Assembly (NCBI RefSeq): GCF_022201045.2
Contig: NC_068558.1
Coordinates: 49,765,501 to 49,829,500, forward strand
From: Citrus sinensis
Taxonomy: Eukaryota > Streptophyta > Magnoliopsida > Sapindales > Rutaceae
Length of the DNA: 64,000 nt
Direction: 5' to 3'
Shown here in pieces: positions 23,272 through 34,188 of the stretch. The translations under genes and the position numbers were made by a program. The notes under the pieces are model-generated. The model was not told the DNA's origin. It did no database searches and worked only from the letters and a program-made list of their open reading frames with translations. Positions within the stretch are counted from its first letter, which is position 1. Every line of letters begins with the position of its first letter.

Positions 23272-23942
23272 TCTCTTTCTTGAATATTCACTTTTTGAGT
23301 GGCTGTGATTTGATCAAGATCAAGAGACGGAAGACGGACGGCTTTGAGCGGAAGCAAGAAAGAAAGAATAAGGGCGAATCATGTCGCTGGCAGAAAAAGA
23401 AACGACCGCAGATGTTAACGTTTTGCCTCCTTATTCTGTTTTAAAGAGTTCTGGGAAAGAAGATGGCAGTTGAGACTGCACAACCGGAAGTACATCAAAT
23501 GGCGAAAATACCCTTCGTTTTGGCGGTTCTTTTATCTCTGGACTGTTAAGATTTGATCTAATCTAGAACTAGACTTGAATGAATTCGAAGATGCCAGCCA
23601 TCAGTCAAGGGGTAAACAACTGCCAGTGCCACACTAACAAAAGGAAGAGTAACGGATGGAACTACACACTCATTCATACACCTTAACTTGAAAAAGCAGT
23701 ACTCTTATTGATACACTACCATCCATTGGACAGTATAGCAGACAAACCCCAAATACAAAAACGAGAACCTCATAGTATGAATGTATGATGAGAAAACAAC
23801 TTTTTTATTTTATCACACAATATAAACATTACACGCTCTGCCATATGTGGACTCAACCCGTAAAACCATGAACACACACAACTGACTCATGAGGCTTACA
23901 ATTGCAACATCAATTCCATAATCATATTCCTTGAACAGAATT
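23272..23942. other. C2-gene promoter and BAG6 3' flank
   Basis: The stretch holds the upstream region of the C2 gene (23272 to about 23550) and the probable 3' UTR of the BAG6-like gene (about 23650-23942). No additional gene was seen. Confidence 0.4.
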
Positions 23943-26900
23943 CTACCTGAAGGATTGTGTTGCCCTTTTGTACCTTCTCGGCCCCCTCAATTTTCTCTTC
24001 CTGGATAGCTTTCTCTCTAAATCTTTCACTCTTCCAGTTAACTGGGATATGACAGTTAATTGCTCTTTCCCAGCTTCCATTAGCTTTTCCATCATTTCCC
24101 TCAGCTTTGCATTCTCTTCCATCACAATGTCCCTCTCATCGGCAGACATCTGGGAAGTTGTTGTAGCAGCAATGGTGTCCTCTGTGGTGATTTCAGATCC
24201 ACTGGCCTCGTCCATTCTGCTGTCTATGTCAATCATGCTTTCTGGCTCACCGTACTGTTGTTCCTTCTCCAGCACCCTGCCTTCTTTATTTCCATCTACT
24301 CCTTGCAGCTGCACATCTTCATTTGTTACCTCAAGTGCCTGAGGAGAGACACTTATACCTGCTGATTCAGGGGAGGGCAACTGATCATCATCAATCCTTC
24401 CACCATCTTTTCCTTCATTTTTGCATACTTCATCATCACTCCTCACTTTCCCTTCTATTGAAGACAATGGTAGGTTTTCCTCCATCTCGAGTACTGCATT
24501 TCCAGACAATTCATCCACCATAACAACCTTTGACTTTGTTGCAGTTGTTATATTGGTTACCCCATTGTACCTAGCTTCTCCAATGCTTGACCCTTTATCC
24601 TTCCCGATTTCACTTTCTTTGGCTTCGCCTTCTTCAAGTACTCCAACTGGCAGTTCAGCTACCAGATTTTCTATTTCACTTTCTTTATTTTCAATAGCTA
24701 GGTCTCCTTCGAGTACACCAACAGGCAATTCAGCTACCAGATTTGTTTCTGAGTTGGTTTCACTTCCTTTGTTTTCAAAGCTTAGGTCTTCTTCAAGTGC
24801 TCCAATTGGCAGTTCAGCTGCTAGATTTATTTCTGAATCCACATTTCTTGCTGTTTTCCCAATTTCATCTACATTATCAACATCAGCGGGTAAAGTTGAA
24901 CCAGCTAACACATGCAATTTCACTTCATGATCAACGTTCTCACTCTTCCCTTTCCTTGATGATTCGCTATTCTTCAATTCCTGAAGAGGTTGTTCCTCAT
25001 CGTCCAGTATCAGGGGTAATTCTGTTGCCTGTGCTTCTAGATTATCCTCTACATGAATTCCACCATTCACTCCATCGATCCTGGCCTCATTCATAGCTTT
25101 TGGTTCATCAAATGAGTCCTGAAGTTGTGCCCCAGTCAATTCCTCAGAGCTGGTCTGCTGAAGTTGAGGATGCATAATATCTTTCCCTTGATTCTCCGTC
25201 AATACAGCTTGAGAAACATCAACCCCTCCATTGGTAGCCTCAACCTGTACCATATCTGATGCAGATTCTCCTACTTGCGACTCCATGCTGTTTCTCTGTG
25301 GTAATTCTCTCACTTCACATTTTCCTTGCACTTCTGTGTCACTAAGAGCAGTCTCTGAGGTCTCCAAACCCTGAGAGTTCACTACAAGATCCCTCATTGA
25401 GGAAAGATTACCCTCATCTGGTTCCTTCATATCAACCACATTGTCATGATTGGTCTTAAGAGAGTTTTCAAGAATTCCTCCAACCTTGTTTTGCACTTCT
25501 TGCATTCCCGCATCATTGGAAATATCATCCTCTGCAACTATAGCAATGGAATCAAGTTCCTCCTGCAAGGTTACAAGATCTTTTGTCAAAGCTTTCCTAA
25601 TATCCCTGAGACTTGGATGCAAGCCCTAAAAAACAAGAATCAATAACAACAACCAGAATAATTACAAACCTTAACTTGGAGGAAGAAAAAAAGAGAAAAA
25701 AAAATTAAGAAGACCTTACATTAGAATTTCAGAGTAGATTTATCATATATATCTCCAAATGTACATTTCAAAGATCTTATACCAGCACAAGCTATATACT
25801 GATCCAACCACTGAGCTAATGGACTTTAAAAAACCTATACCAATCTGATTACTCTCCATTGAAATAAAAAACCTAAAATACGATTGATGCAATCTTAAAC
25901 ACAAAATAAGATTAGGAAGACATATACCTGTATAGTGTCCAGTTTTAGTAGGGTCCTCATTATCATTTCACCAATTAGTACTCTTTCCTTCTCATTCTTC
26001 AACAAATCAGAAGAAGACTCAAGGGCCTGAATACGCTTTCTGATCTCAGCTGCTTGATCACGGACCTCCACCATTTGCTTCAATTTCTTTAGTGGCTCTA
26101 ATTTCCTGACTTCAAATCCACGGTAGGCAGACTGAATAAGAACGGCAGCCTGGTCATCTGACAAGTTCTTTTCCTTTGCCATACATTCACCATTGATGGA
26201 TTCAGCTGAATCATTCAGTTTATCTTCTTCAGTTGCCCCCTCAGCCGCCTTTTTTTTACTCAGATGTTGCCTTCTTATCTTGAATTAAGTCACATCCATC
26301 AGTGTCTTTTCCATTTCCCACTGCGGATGATTTCCCAGTTACATCTTCCAAATCAGTGGACAACTTGATGGAGTTCTCCATATGAGAACCACTCTTCAAA
26401 TGCTCATTTTTATTTTCACAGTTCTTACCATCTACCACGGCCAAGGCTTTTTTCTCTGTTTTCTTTCGGTTCCCATCTCCCCTTCTTTTAAAGGAATCAT
26501 CAGCAGATTGGGAACCCTGTGGCGTGCTCTCTTTCAATACTGATGAAGCAGAAGGCTTGTGAACGTATTCGTCTGACTGTCTTTTCAGGCCTGGAGGACT
26601 AGGGGATCTGGAATTCCCATTACCATTTTTCTTCTTTGACAAAGGTTCCAGTCTCAGACAAACAGGAGGTAATTTCGACGTCTTCGGTGGAGATGAGGAC
26701 TGTCTCATCTTACTGGTTCTGGAGGAATTATCTGCTGCAACTCCCTTCTCAGCACTGTCAGAGTGGTCCTCCCTGCACATTTCCACTTGCCTTACAGGAA
26801 TAATTTTTTTATTAGCAGTGCCCTCCATCATTTGTGAGCTTTTAGCCTTATCGTCAGAAAAATCCTCGTTTGGCTCAAAATTTTTCATCCTTTCATCACT

Positions 26901-27966
26901 CTCTGGAGACTTCACCTGCATGAACTTAGAGTCAGAAGGTGATTCTTCGGCTGATATTGAAGCAACATTCTTCTCCTTTCGATCTTTCTTTTCAACCTCC
27001 CCTTCCTCAGTTTGAAAAGGCATCCAAAAAAAGGGGTACGGAAATTGTTGGTTCACCTTTTCTTTATCATCTTCACCATGCATCAAAAATTTAGGGCTGT
27101 TCGTATCTAGTGACAACCAGCATTTCCCTTGCCTTTGGGCCTTCTTTTCAGGCTCCCTTTGCTCACTGTTAGAAGGCATCCAGAAAACAGGATACGAGAA
27201 TTGCTTCATTCCATTCTCATTTTGTTGATTCTGTTTCCTCTTCTCATCTTCACCCTGCATCAAAGGTTTAAGGTTATTCATGTCGAGTGGAAACCAGCCA
27301 TTCCACTCGCTTGACTTCCCCTCAGAAGGTTCCATATTCTCATTGGACTTTGTGTTGCATGGAACCTTCTCCTGCTCCGCCACCTCTGATTCAAAAGACC
27401 TTCTGGGCTCATCATTTTTCTTCATGTACTCTGGTGAAATCCTTGCAATTGGGTATGGATAACTTTTTGACTGAAGCGGAACCACAGAATCACTCTTCTT
27501 TGCCACATCAGGCTCCTGCTCTTCAATTTTTACACCTTTGTCAATTCTCTGGTTGCTCATGTGATTAAGACAGCCACAACAATAATGATCTCTATGAGCA
27601 TCTTTATCATACTCATACCTCTGCTGCTCCATTGCATGATGTAGAGGAGGAGCATAATGGACAGGATATGGCTCAATGAATGGAGGGTGATGCCCGCGAT
27701 AGAAAAAATGGCGGTGCAGGTGAGAAAGAAGAGAAGGAAGGTCTATATGCATAACAACCAGGGAAGTTACAATGGTTGCAGCAGCCATGACACGACATTG
27801 AGTAGCCATAGTTGCTGCCATGAGGCCAAGATTCATATACTAGAGGAGGTTTCGAATGATCCATCATCACATGAGGTGGAACATTATTGTGACTTGGATG
27901 ATAATAATGAGGAAAAGGCATTTGGTTTCTCTGCTGATGGCATGAGTCCATGTATACTGGCATCAT
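23943..27966 (-). CDS. BAG6: BAG family co-chaperone 6-like, frame broken twice
   Basis: Exons are 25928-27966 and 23943-25625, joined in phase 0 across ...LDTIQ|GLHPSLRDIRKAL. The product would be about 1239 residues (Arabidopsis BAG6 about 1040). The N-terminus MMPVYMD matches BAG6. YPYPIARISP, FSYPVFWMPS and FPYPFFWMPF repeat a BAG6 motif. SKLPPVCLRLEPLSKKKNG is conserved. The calmodulin-binding IQ motif (VLIQSAYRGFEVRK, near residue 605) runs into the Hsp70-binding BAG domain. The acidic C-terminal half carries three AELPxGxLE repeats and ends in a coiled coil. BAG6 acts in plant stress, immunity and autophagy. Two single-base frame breaks lie in exon 1: one at an A6 run (27703-27708) and one at A26258 beside a T8 run. 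Either sequence errors or a disabled allele could explain them. The start is 27966, since the upstream codons lack ATG. Confidence 0.85.
24610..24870 (-). repeat. Internal coding repeats in the BAG6 C-terminal region
   Basis: Three tandem-like protein repeats, AELPIGALEEDL, AELPVGVLEGDL and AELPVGVLEEGE, separated by acidic N/E/S-rich spacers containing ENKxSE. The DNA copies are recognisable as GGCAGTTCAGCTACC-type blocks. A later AGNSAVLEME-like segment is a weaker relative. This suggests local expansion of an acidic linker. Confidence 0.7.
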
Positions 27967-28805
27967 TTTCAACAAACAGCTCCAAGTAGTTCTTAATAGG
28001 GTTTAAAAATGTAGCTCGAAGAACCACTGGATGACTTCGAAGTGTAAAAGCAAAAGCACACTGTATTATCAAAAAGGAGAAGCATTGTTAAGCATCCAAT
28101 CCAATCACAAATGATATAATGCAAAGGAAGAGGAAAACAAAACTGTTATAGATGATTGGTGCTAAACATTACCTTTTTTTTCTTAGGAAAATGCAAAACT
28201 AAATCCTCTGAATCATCTAGAACTAATACATTCTGACAGAATGAAGAAGGTATGAAAATGGATGGTAAAACTTACAAAATTTCAAGCCGCTATTTTGAGA
28301 TGTACAATTACAATCATTATTCTATTATAATAATATCCCCACTCTTTGGATTGAAAAAAGAAAAAGGGACAATATTCAGAACACGAAGCTTAAAAGTTAA
28401 TTTCAAGCAAAAGAATCTCAAACTCCAAAATTATGCACAAACATCAAGACAAATGTACGGTGTGAGCAATTAAAAGCCATCACATGTCCATGATTATCAA
28501 ACCTGTGCTCATCAAGAACTTAAAAATTAAGAAGTAACACACATTACAGCAAATTAAGAGAAGAAGTAACTTACATTTATAGTGTAGACAAGAAAAGAAG
28601 AATCCACCAACAACTTCCACAGTCCAGATGACTCAGTTATCGGGGCAAATTCAATCCACAAACCCAAATAAGAGCTGTTATGATGACCTCTTCTAGCTTA
28701 GATACAATCAGCTGTATTCTCTTCCACGAGAGTCAGTTGTGTTAGATTTTGACTTATATATATATTTACAAAATGCCCGATCGGAGAGTTTTAGAAGTTG
28801 AAAAA
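27967..28805 (-). promoter_or_regulatory. 5' leader and upstream region of the BAG6-like gene
   Basis: About 840 bases of non-coding DNA upstream of the BAG6 start, ending where the outer long-TIR element begins. The transcript leader and promoter should lie here. No core element could be assigned; a TATATATATATTTAC stretch occurs at 28755-28769. No other gene was seen. Confidence 0.35.
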
Positions 28806-30606
28806 GGTAATTTGCACATACCTCCCCTGAAGTTTGACTTTGCTACACTTAGAGAGAATCCATCTATATATTAGCATATTACCCCCAGGACAGGTATTAG
28901 TGTTCGGCTGCCGTTAGATAGCTGAGTGAATGTACAGAAGTACCCTTCACTACACATTTGAACCACTGAAAAAAATTCTTTGGTAAATTTGTCTTTTATG
29001 TTTGGCGCCAAATGAGCTAGAGTATTGAAAAAGCTATTATACCTTTATGATAAATGATTTTGATATTGCACAATCATAAAGTACAAAACTTACTTGAGTT
29101 GAAAAGATTTCAAACAAGTATTTTAATAGTGTGCAATTACATAATACGGTAAACTTATGAAATTTTTTTGAGTTAATTAATTTAAAACAATACCAATATT
29201 ATCATTGGAGAACAACGATAATATAAACTCTTCTCAGCTCTATTTGAAAGACAATATCATACTTCTTTTTTTGGCACAATACTTCATTACTACCTTATGC
29301 TTGTCGTGGATTCAATAAATTCGCAGCAATCAATTGGATCAAGCAACCACGAAGGCAAAAAATACAGAGGATGGAAGGATGGGATTAATGGCAACCTTGT
29401 TTGATTTCCAAAGAAAATATATAAATGCTACAAAAGAGTTGTTGTGAGGATGTCAAAATCAGATGACAATCCAAATAAACTATATTGTTGTTGTATAGAT
29501 AACAAATATGGTTGTTGGCCTTGTGGCTATTTCAAGTTCTAGATTCCATCCCCAAGTGCTATTTCATAATAAAACCTAGTTTAAATTTCAAGTTTCGATA
29601 CACTCTTCAATCATTGACTATTCAGATACCGGTCATTAGTGTAATTTGATTCATTATTTAAATGAATGGATGTTATAACTTTAAAATGAAGCTAAACATT
29701 TATCAAGTTAGGTTTTGAAAAGAGAGAAATGAAGCTAGGTATTAAAAATGAAAATGAATTATTAGCCCCTCAACGTTCACCAGTTTTAAAGCATTGAATT
29801 ACTATACATTTTGGATTCATAGTATTTTATCTAATCAGTCTTTTTAAGATTTAAAAACAATAAATTGCTCTATTCACTCGACTGCCATCAGCTACTTAAT
29901 GGCTGCCCAACACTTACATACAATTAGGGGTTAATATGTCAATATATAGATAGATTCTCTCTTGAGTATAGCAATGCCAAACCACAGGGAGATATTCAAA
30001 TAGGGTAATTTTTAAAAACCTCCCCTGAGGTTTGAGGCTGTTGCAAGTAGATGGTGAAAATCATTTTATTTGTAAAATACCCCCTACCGTCAGTTAAAAT
30101 TTCCATTGACTAACTGTTGACTTTGAAAAGACAATATTACCCCCAATATTTACAATTCCAAATATTTACAATTTCATAAGTAATTAAAACAATTATTTTC
30201 ATCATGATCAAGTTATTGATATTTCCTTAAAATCTTAAAAAAATAAAATTACAAATTTTAAAATAATTTTTTTTAAGTTTGTAATAAAATTACAAATCTT
30301 AATTATTTGATATAAAAATGTAATTTTTTAAAGTTTGTAATAAAATTACAAATCTTAATTATTTGATATAAAAATATAATTTTTTTTAAGTTTGTAATTT
30401 TATTTTTTTAAGATTTTAAGGAAATTTTAACTAACGTAAACTATTATTAGGGGTAATATTGTCTTTTCAAAGTCAACAGTTAGTCAATGAAAATTTTAAC
30501 TAATGGTAGGGGGTCTTTTACAAATAAAATGATTTTCACCATCTACTTGCAACAGGCTCAAACCTCAAGGGTGGTTTTTAAAAATTACCCTATTCAAATA
30601 TTATCC
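28806..30606. mobile_element. Outer long-TIR element, interrupted by a second element
   Basis: The left end (28806 to about 28935; ACCTCCCCTGAAGTTTG, GAGAGAATCCATCTATATATT, ATTACCCCC, GGCTGCCGTTAGATAGCTGA) is matched in reverse complement by about 29880-29993 (TCAGCTACTTAATGGC, AATATATAGATAGATTCTCTC, CAAACCACAGGGAGATATT). The terminal bases of the right arm continue after the inner element, at 30600-30606. Without the inner element it would be about 1.2 kb. The arms are clearly diverged, so it is the older insertion. Flanks AAGTTGAAAAA and AAGTGCAAAAA may be a decayed target duplication. No transposase frame was found. Confidence 0.7.
30002..30591. mobile_element. Inner long-TIR MITE nested in the outer element (590 bp)
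   Basis: Flanked by an exact 8-base repeat ATTCAAAT (29994-30001 and 30592-30599). The inverted arms, about 160-170 bases each, start AGGGTAATTTTTAAAAACC and contain GCAAGTAGATGGTGAAAATC and GTCAACAGTTAGTCAAT in reverse complement. The 8-base duplication suggests a hAT-type element, although a 9-base reading is possible because one T is ambiguous. The centre holds a 56-base tandem repeat (30275-30330 and 30331-30386). The ACCTCCCCTGAGGTTTG block resembles the outer element's left end, so both may come from related families. Confidence 0.8.
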
Positions 30607-31590
30607 AAGTGCAAAAATCTTCAGCCTTCGCGGTCTTTCGCGGGGTTCAAAAACTGAAGTGTCTGGATTTTCTTGCCACGTGGACCTTTTTCGGTAGTCC
30701 CACGTGCTTGTTGATAGAGTATTATTGCCGTCAAATGAACGTGGACAATTTAACAAACTCCTTGTCGGACAATAAGATCAGTCTCTAGATAATTCACTCT
30801 AATTAAAACTAAAACATAACGATTGAAATACTAATTTTGAGTGTTAGTTAACTGGTAAATATACTCCGAGGAAATTAAGGTGCGTACTTTGCTCCCATCA
30901 ATAAAAAAGATATCGAATTTTCATAAAATTATAACTAAATAAAATGCTTAATTTTAAACAAATTGTTAAGCGAACATTCTTCAATAATTTTTTTTTTCCT
31001 TTTTTGAACAGCACTTGTGTGCGTTAGTTAAGAACTATCTTTTTGGAAAATAAAATATTAATAAAATATTTTTATATATTTGTGGGATAATGTCAAAATC
31101 ACTAGAGAGATGGTTAAATTAGCTTAACGATAATGTGATGTTTGCATAGAATACAATTTTGATTACAGTATTATGTATGTGTTTAAACTGACAAGCAATA
31201 TGCAAAATCTTGTACAAAATTAAAGTCTTGTTTAGTATTATAGTCGATAGTCATTAAAATATTTTGTAAATAACAGTTGCTAAGTTTAAAAAATAAGCTG
31301 ATTTTATTTTATTATTATAAGATAAAAATCCTATAATATATTTACTATTTTTTATTAAATTTATCATATAAAATTTATATTTACCCTTATATAATCACTT
31401 TTATTTAATAATTATAATATTTTTCTTATAACCAACTCTTTTTTTTTTTCTAGAACAACTCAATGCCATTACCAAACAGTAACTACGGCACTTTACAATA
31501 TTAAGCTGTTAGCACATGATGGCACATCAGTTTACAATGAAAATTCCTGTTCTGGCTGCCTATTGCATCAGGCTTCCCTGTTCACTTACC
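30607..31590. other. Intergenic DNA
   Basis: AT-rich between 31020 and 31450; no gene recognised. G-box-like CCACGTGG and CCCACGTG cores occur near 30674 and 30699, with no obvious neighbouring gene to serve. Confidence 0.35.
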
Positions 31591-32031
31591 CTAATGGTGG
31601 TGTGATCTCAGTGTACTGGGGTCAGAGCGTAAATGAAGGAATTTTAGCAGTTATGCAATTGTGAACATGGCATTCCTATCGACATTTGGTAATGGCCAGC
31701 CTCTGCAAATCAACGTACCTGCCCATCGCGACCCGACCGATAATGGTTGCGCGAGGTTGAGCGATGACAGGGCCTGTCGAACTTTGGCCAACAGAAGAAG
31801 GTTTAATTAACAGCAGCTCCACAATGCCCGTTCCCCGATGCATAGCTTGGTGGTGCACTAGGAACTGGTTTATTTGACTACGTTTGGGTCCAATCTCCCT
31901 TACCAAATTTCTGGTCATTATGTTAAGAACAGTTGGAATCAAAGCAGATCAAGTTCTACCGTTTATTAAGACTTCCCCAAAATATGGAGGAGTGATGCTT
32001 CGGTCTAGGCAGTATGACAAGGGTTATATAT
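31591..32031 (+). pseudogene. Class III (GH18, hevamine-type) chitinase pseudogene
   Basis: Blocks of a class III endochitinase appear in correct order but shifting frames: GGVISVYWGQSVNEGILA (31597-31650), AFLSTFGNGQPLQINVPAHRDP then NGCARLSDD (31670-31770), AAPQCPFPDA-stop-LGGALGTGLFDYVWVQ (31813-31892), NSWNQ (31929-31943) and TSPKYGGVMLRSRQYD (31970-32020). In intact family members YWGQNGNEGTLA opens the mature enzyme and AAPQCPFPDAWL...GLFDYVWVQF lies in the second half. About 120 residues between blocks two and three, including the catalytic DGxDxDxE region, are missing, and stops and frame changes occur. No intact parent copy is in the window. Confidence 0.85.
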
Positions 32032-32799
32032 AGCAGGATCAGCTATTAAACCGAATGTTTAAACCATATACATATTAGCCGATTTTCTTCACCTTAAATA
32101 ATCAATGAATTATTTAATCACACGCAATAAATTTAGAGCAAGAGCTTTGGCGTGAATGACTACTGTGGATGTGTTTCACTTGTTTGAATGCATGAATAAG
32201 AAAAGCACTGGGGAGGAAGAAATTATGCTTGTAATAACTTTAATTGAAGAAATAAATTTTCGCAGCATGGGTCGGTTCAGTAATTAGTATTTAATTAGTA
32301 CGGTCGGGTTGGAAGAAAACGAGTGTCGAATCTGAATCCCTGGTGCTGAACTATCATATTAATGTCTACAAATTGGTTGGTTAAGCAATTATTTATCAAG
32401 TATTTCTAATTCTTGTGTGGTTATTGTTACATGGGAACATGGGATGGATTGACTGACTTTTCTTCCAGAACATCTTTCAGACCTCAGTTCAAAGTGTCTA
32501 TGAATTGGTTGCTTAACCGTGTGTGTGTGTGTGTGTATGTGGCAAGCATTTGTAATCCTTAAAAGCTTCATGGGAATAAACTTTGTTCTCCTGCAATTCT
32601 TGCTTGCTTTTCTCATACTAATTTAATCGCTCTATCATTTTATAAGTCAAATGGGAGAGGCAAAGAATTTGTAGTTCGTTGGATTTCTATCTATTGAGGG
32701 CTGTTTTATCATTTATGTATGAATAAATTAAAATCTTGCTCTCTTTTAGTTTTATGATTATGATTACCTTTTTCTATTTTTCATTTTAATTGTTGTACC
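32032..32799. other. Intergenic DNA
   Basis: No gene recognised. A GT microsatellite lies at about 32518-32538. The last 8 bases are the left target duplication of the hAT MITE. Confidence 0.35.
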
Positions 32800-33731
32800 T
32801 AGGGGTGGGCAAAATCGGATTCGGGTCGGGTTCGGGTTAATTCGATCGGGTTTCGGGTTGTTCGGGTTGGACAAATATTAATCCGAATACAACCCGATCT
32901 TACAACCCGATCCGATATATATTCGGGTCGGATCGGATCGGGTCAAAAAATCGGGTTGAACTCGGGTAGAATCGGGTTAGGGTTAACAAATCGGATTGAG
33001 TTCGGGTTATTTAAGTTCTAATCGGGTTGGGTGAAAGCTTCAAAATTAACGCTAATTATATACCATGAAATGAAAGCTTCAAAATCAAAAGTCACAAAGG
33101 GCAAAAACTTGGGTTGGGTACTCGGGTTGGAGGCTTGGCCTTGGAGCAGCAGATCACGGACGGGTTTTCAGCAGCAGATCGGTGGCAGTTGGCGGCAGCA
33201 GATGGGCGGACGTGCAACGGCAGATCGCAGACGGCTGGACGCGCAGCGTCGGGGACTGGTCGAAGTTCGGAGAGACAGGAATAGATCGCAGCACTGGAGG
33301 TGGAGCGTGTGTGGCCTCCGTTGGCAGTGGCCGTTGGGAGTCGGTAGATCGCGGCACTGCTCTGTGTGTGTGTGTCTCTTGTGAGTTTGTACTTTTGTTT
33401 GTGTGTTCTGTGTTTGTGATTTCTTCAATGAATCACATGTTGTGAATCTGTTCAACTATTACAACTTGTGAATCTGTTCTACTGTGACTATGTGAGTGTG
33501 ATTTGTGTGTGGTGTGCGTGCGTTTAGGTTTAGGTTTAGATTTTTTTTTTTTTTTTAAGCAACCCGATCGGGTTTTCGGATCGGGTCGGATATAACCCGA
33601 TCCGATCACAACCCGATCGGGTTTACAATTTATCATCCGATCGGGTTATATTCGCAACCCGATCCGATCCAAACCCGATATTTTTCGGGTCGGATCGGGT
33701 CGGATCGGGTCGGGTATTTTGCCCACCCCTA
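32800..33731. mobile_element. hAT-type non-autonomous element (932 bp)
   Basis: The ends TAGGGGTGGGCAAAAT and ATTTTGCCCACCCCTA are inverted repeats, and the element is flanked by an exact 8-base duplication GTTGTACC (32792-32799 and 33732-33739). Both facts are diagnostic of the hAT superfamily. Both subterminal regions are crowded with CGGGT/ATCGGGT words in alternating orientation, the usual arrangement of hAT transposase binding sites. The centre (33110-33370) is strikingly GC-rich compared with its surroundings and has no recognisable protein; it may derive from a parent element or captured host DNA. Confidence 0.92.
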
Positions 33732-33889
33732 GTTGTACCCATCCATTTCATTGCAATTTACAAAAGAATCATAACTTGAAGACGGCAAGTTTATGAGTTT
33801 CCGAAAAAATTGTATTTGGTTATTTAGGTAATTTCAGTTTAAAAGGCGTGGTTTTATAAGGAGTTTTGAGGGGTGTCAAAAGATCTACC

Positions 33890-34188
33890 GTAAATAGAAC
33901 CCTAAAAATTCTGTAACGGCATTTTCGTCGGCCCAAACTAAACCCCTGCGCTCAGGCTTAGGTTAAAAATCCAAAAGCCACCTGCATGTCTCTCAATCGC
34001 ACTCGCAGTCGCAGATTCTAAAACGGCCCGTCGCCGACTCTGAGACTCTCTTCTACTTGTTCAACCTCAACCTAGTAATCTTACAATTAGATTTTTACGA
34101 TTTTTGGAGAAGCAGGGAAGCCGGTTTCTGGTGAGATAACTGAAAGTCTTGCTCTTAGTGATAAATTTGTAAGCTTTCAATCAAAGAG
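33890..34188 (+). promoter_or_regulatory. FCF1 promoter with telo-box-like and site II-like motifs
   Basis: GAACCCTAA (33897-33905) resembles the plant telo-box, and GGCCCA (33930-33935) matches the core of site II elements. This pairing is typical of plant ribosomal-protein and ribosome-biogenesis promoters, which fits FCF1. The 5' leader continues to the ATG at 34189. The hAT element ends only about 150 bases upstream of these motifs. Confidence 0.55.

Noticed and set aside
31676..31942. 88-codon minus-strand frame.
   Set aside because: It is the antisense shadow of the chitinase pseudogene, which reads on the plus strand.
33031..33445. Arg/Trp-rich frames on both strands around 33.0-33.4 kb.
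   Set aside because: They lie in the GC-rich centre of the hAT MITE, overlap one another and lack any family motif.
33520..33541. GTTTAGGTTTAGGTTTAGA, resembling an interstitial telomere repeat.
   Set aside because: It has only three units, is not the plant TTTAGGG unit and lies within the hAT element.
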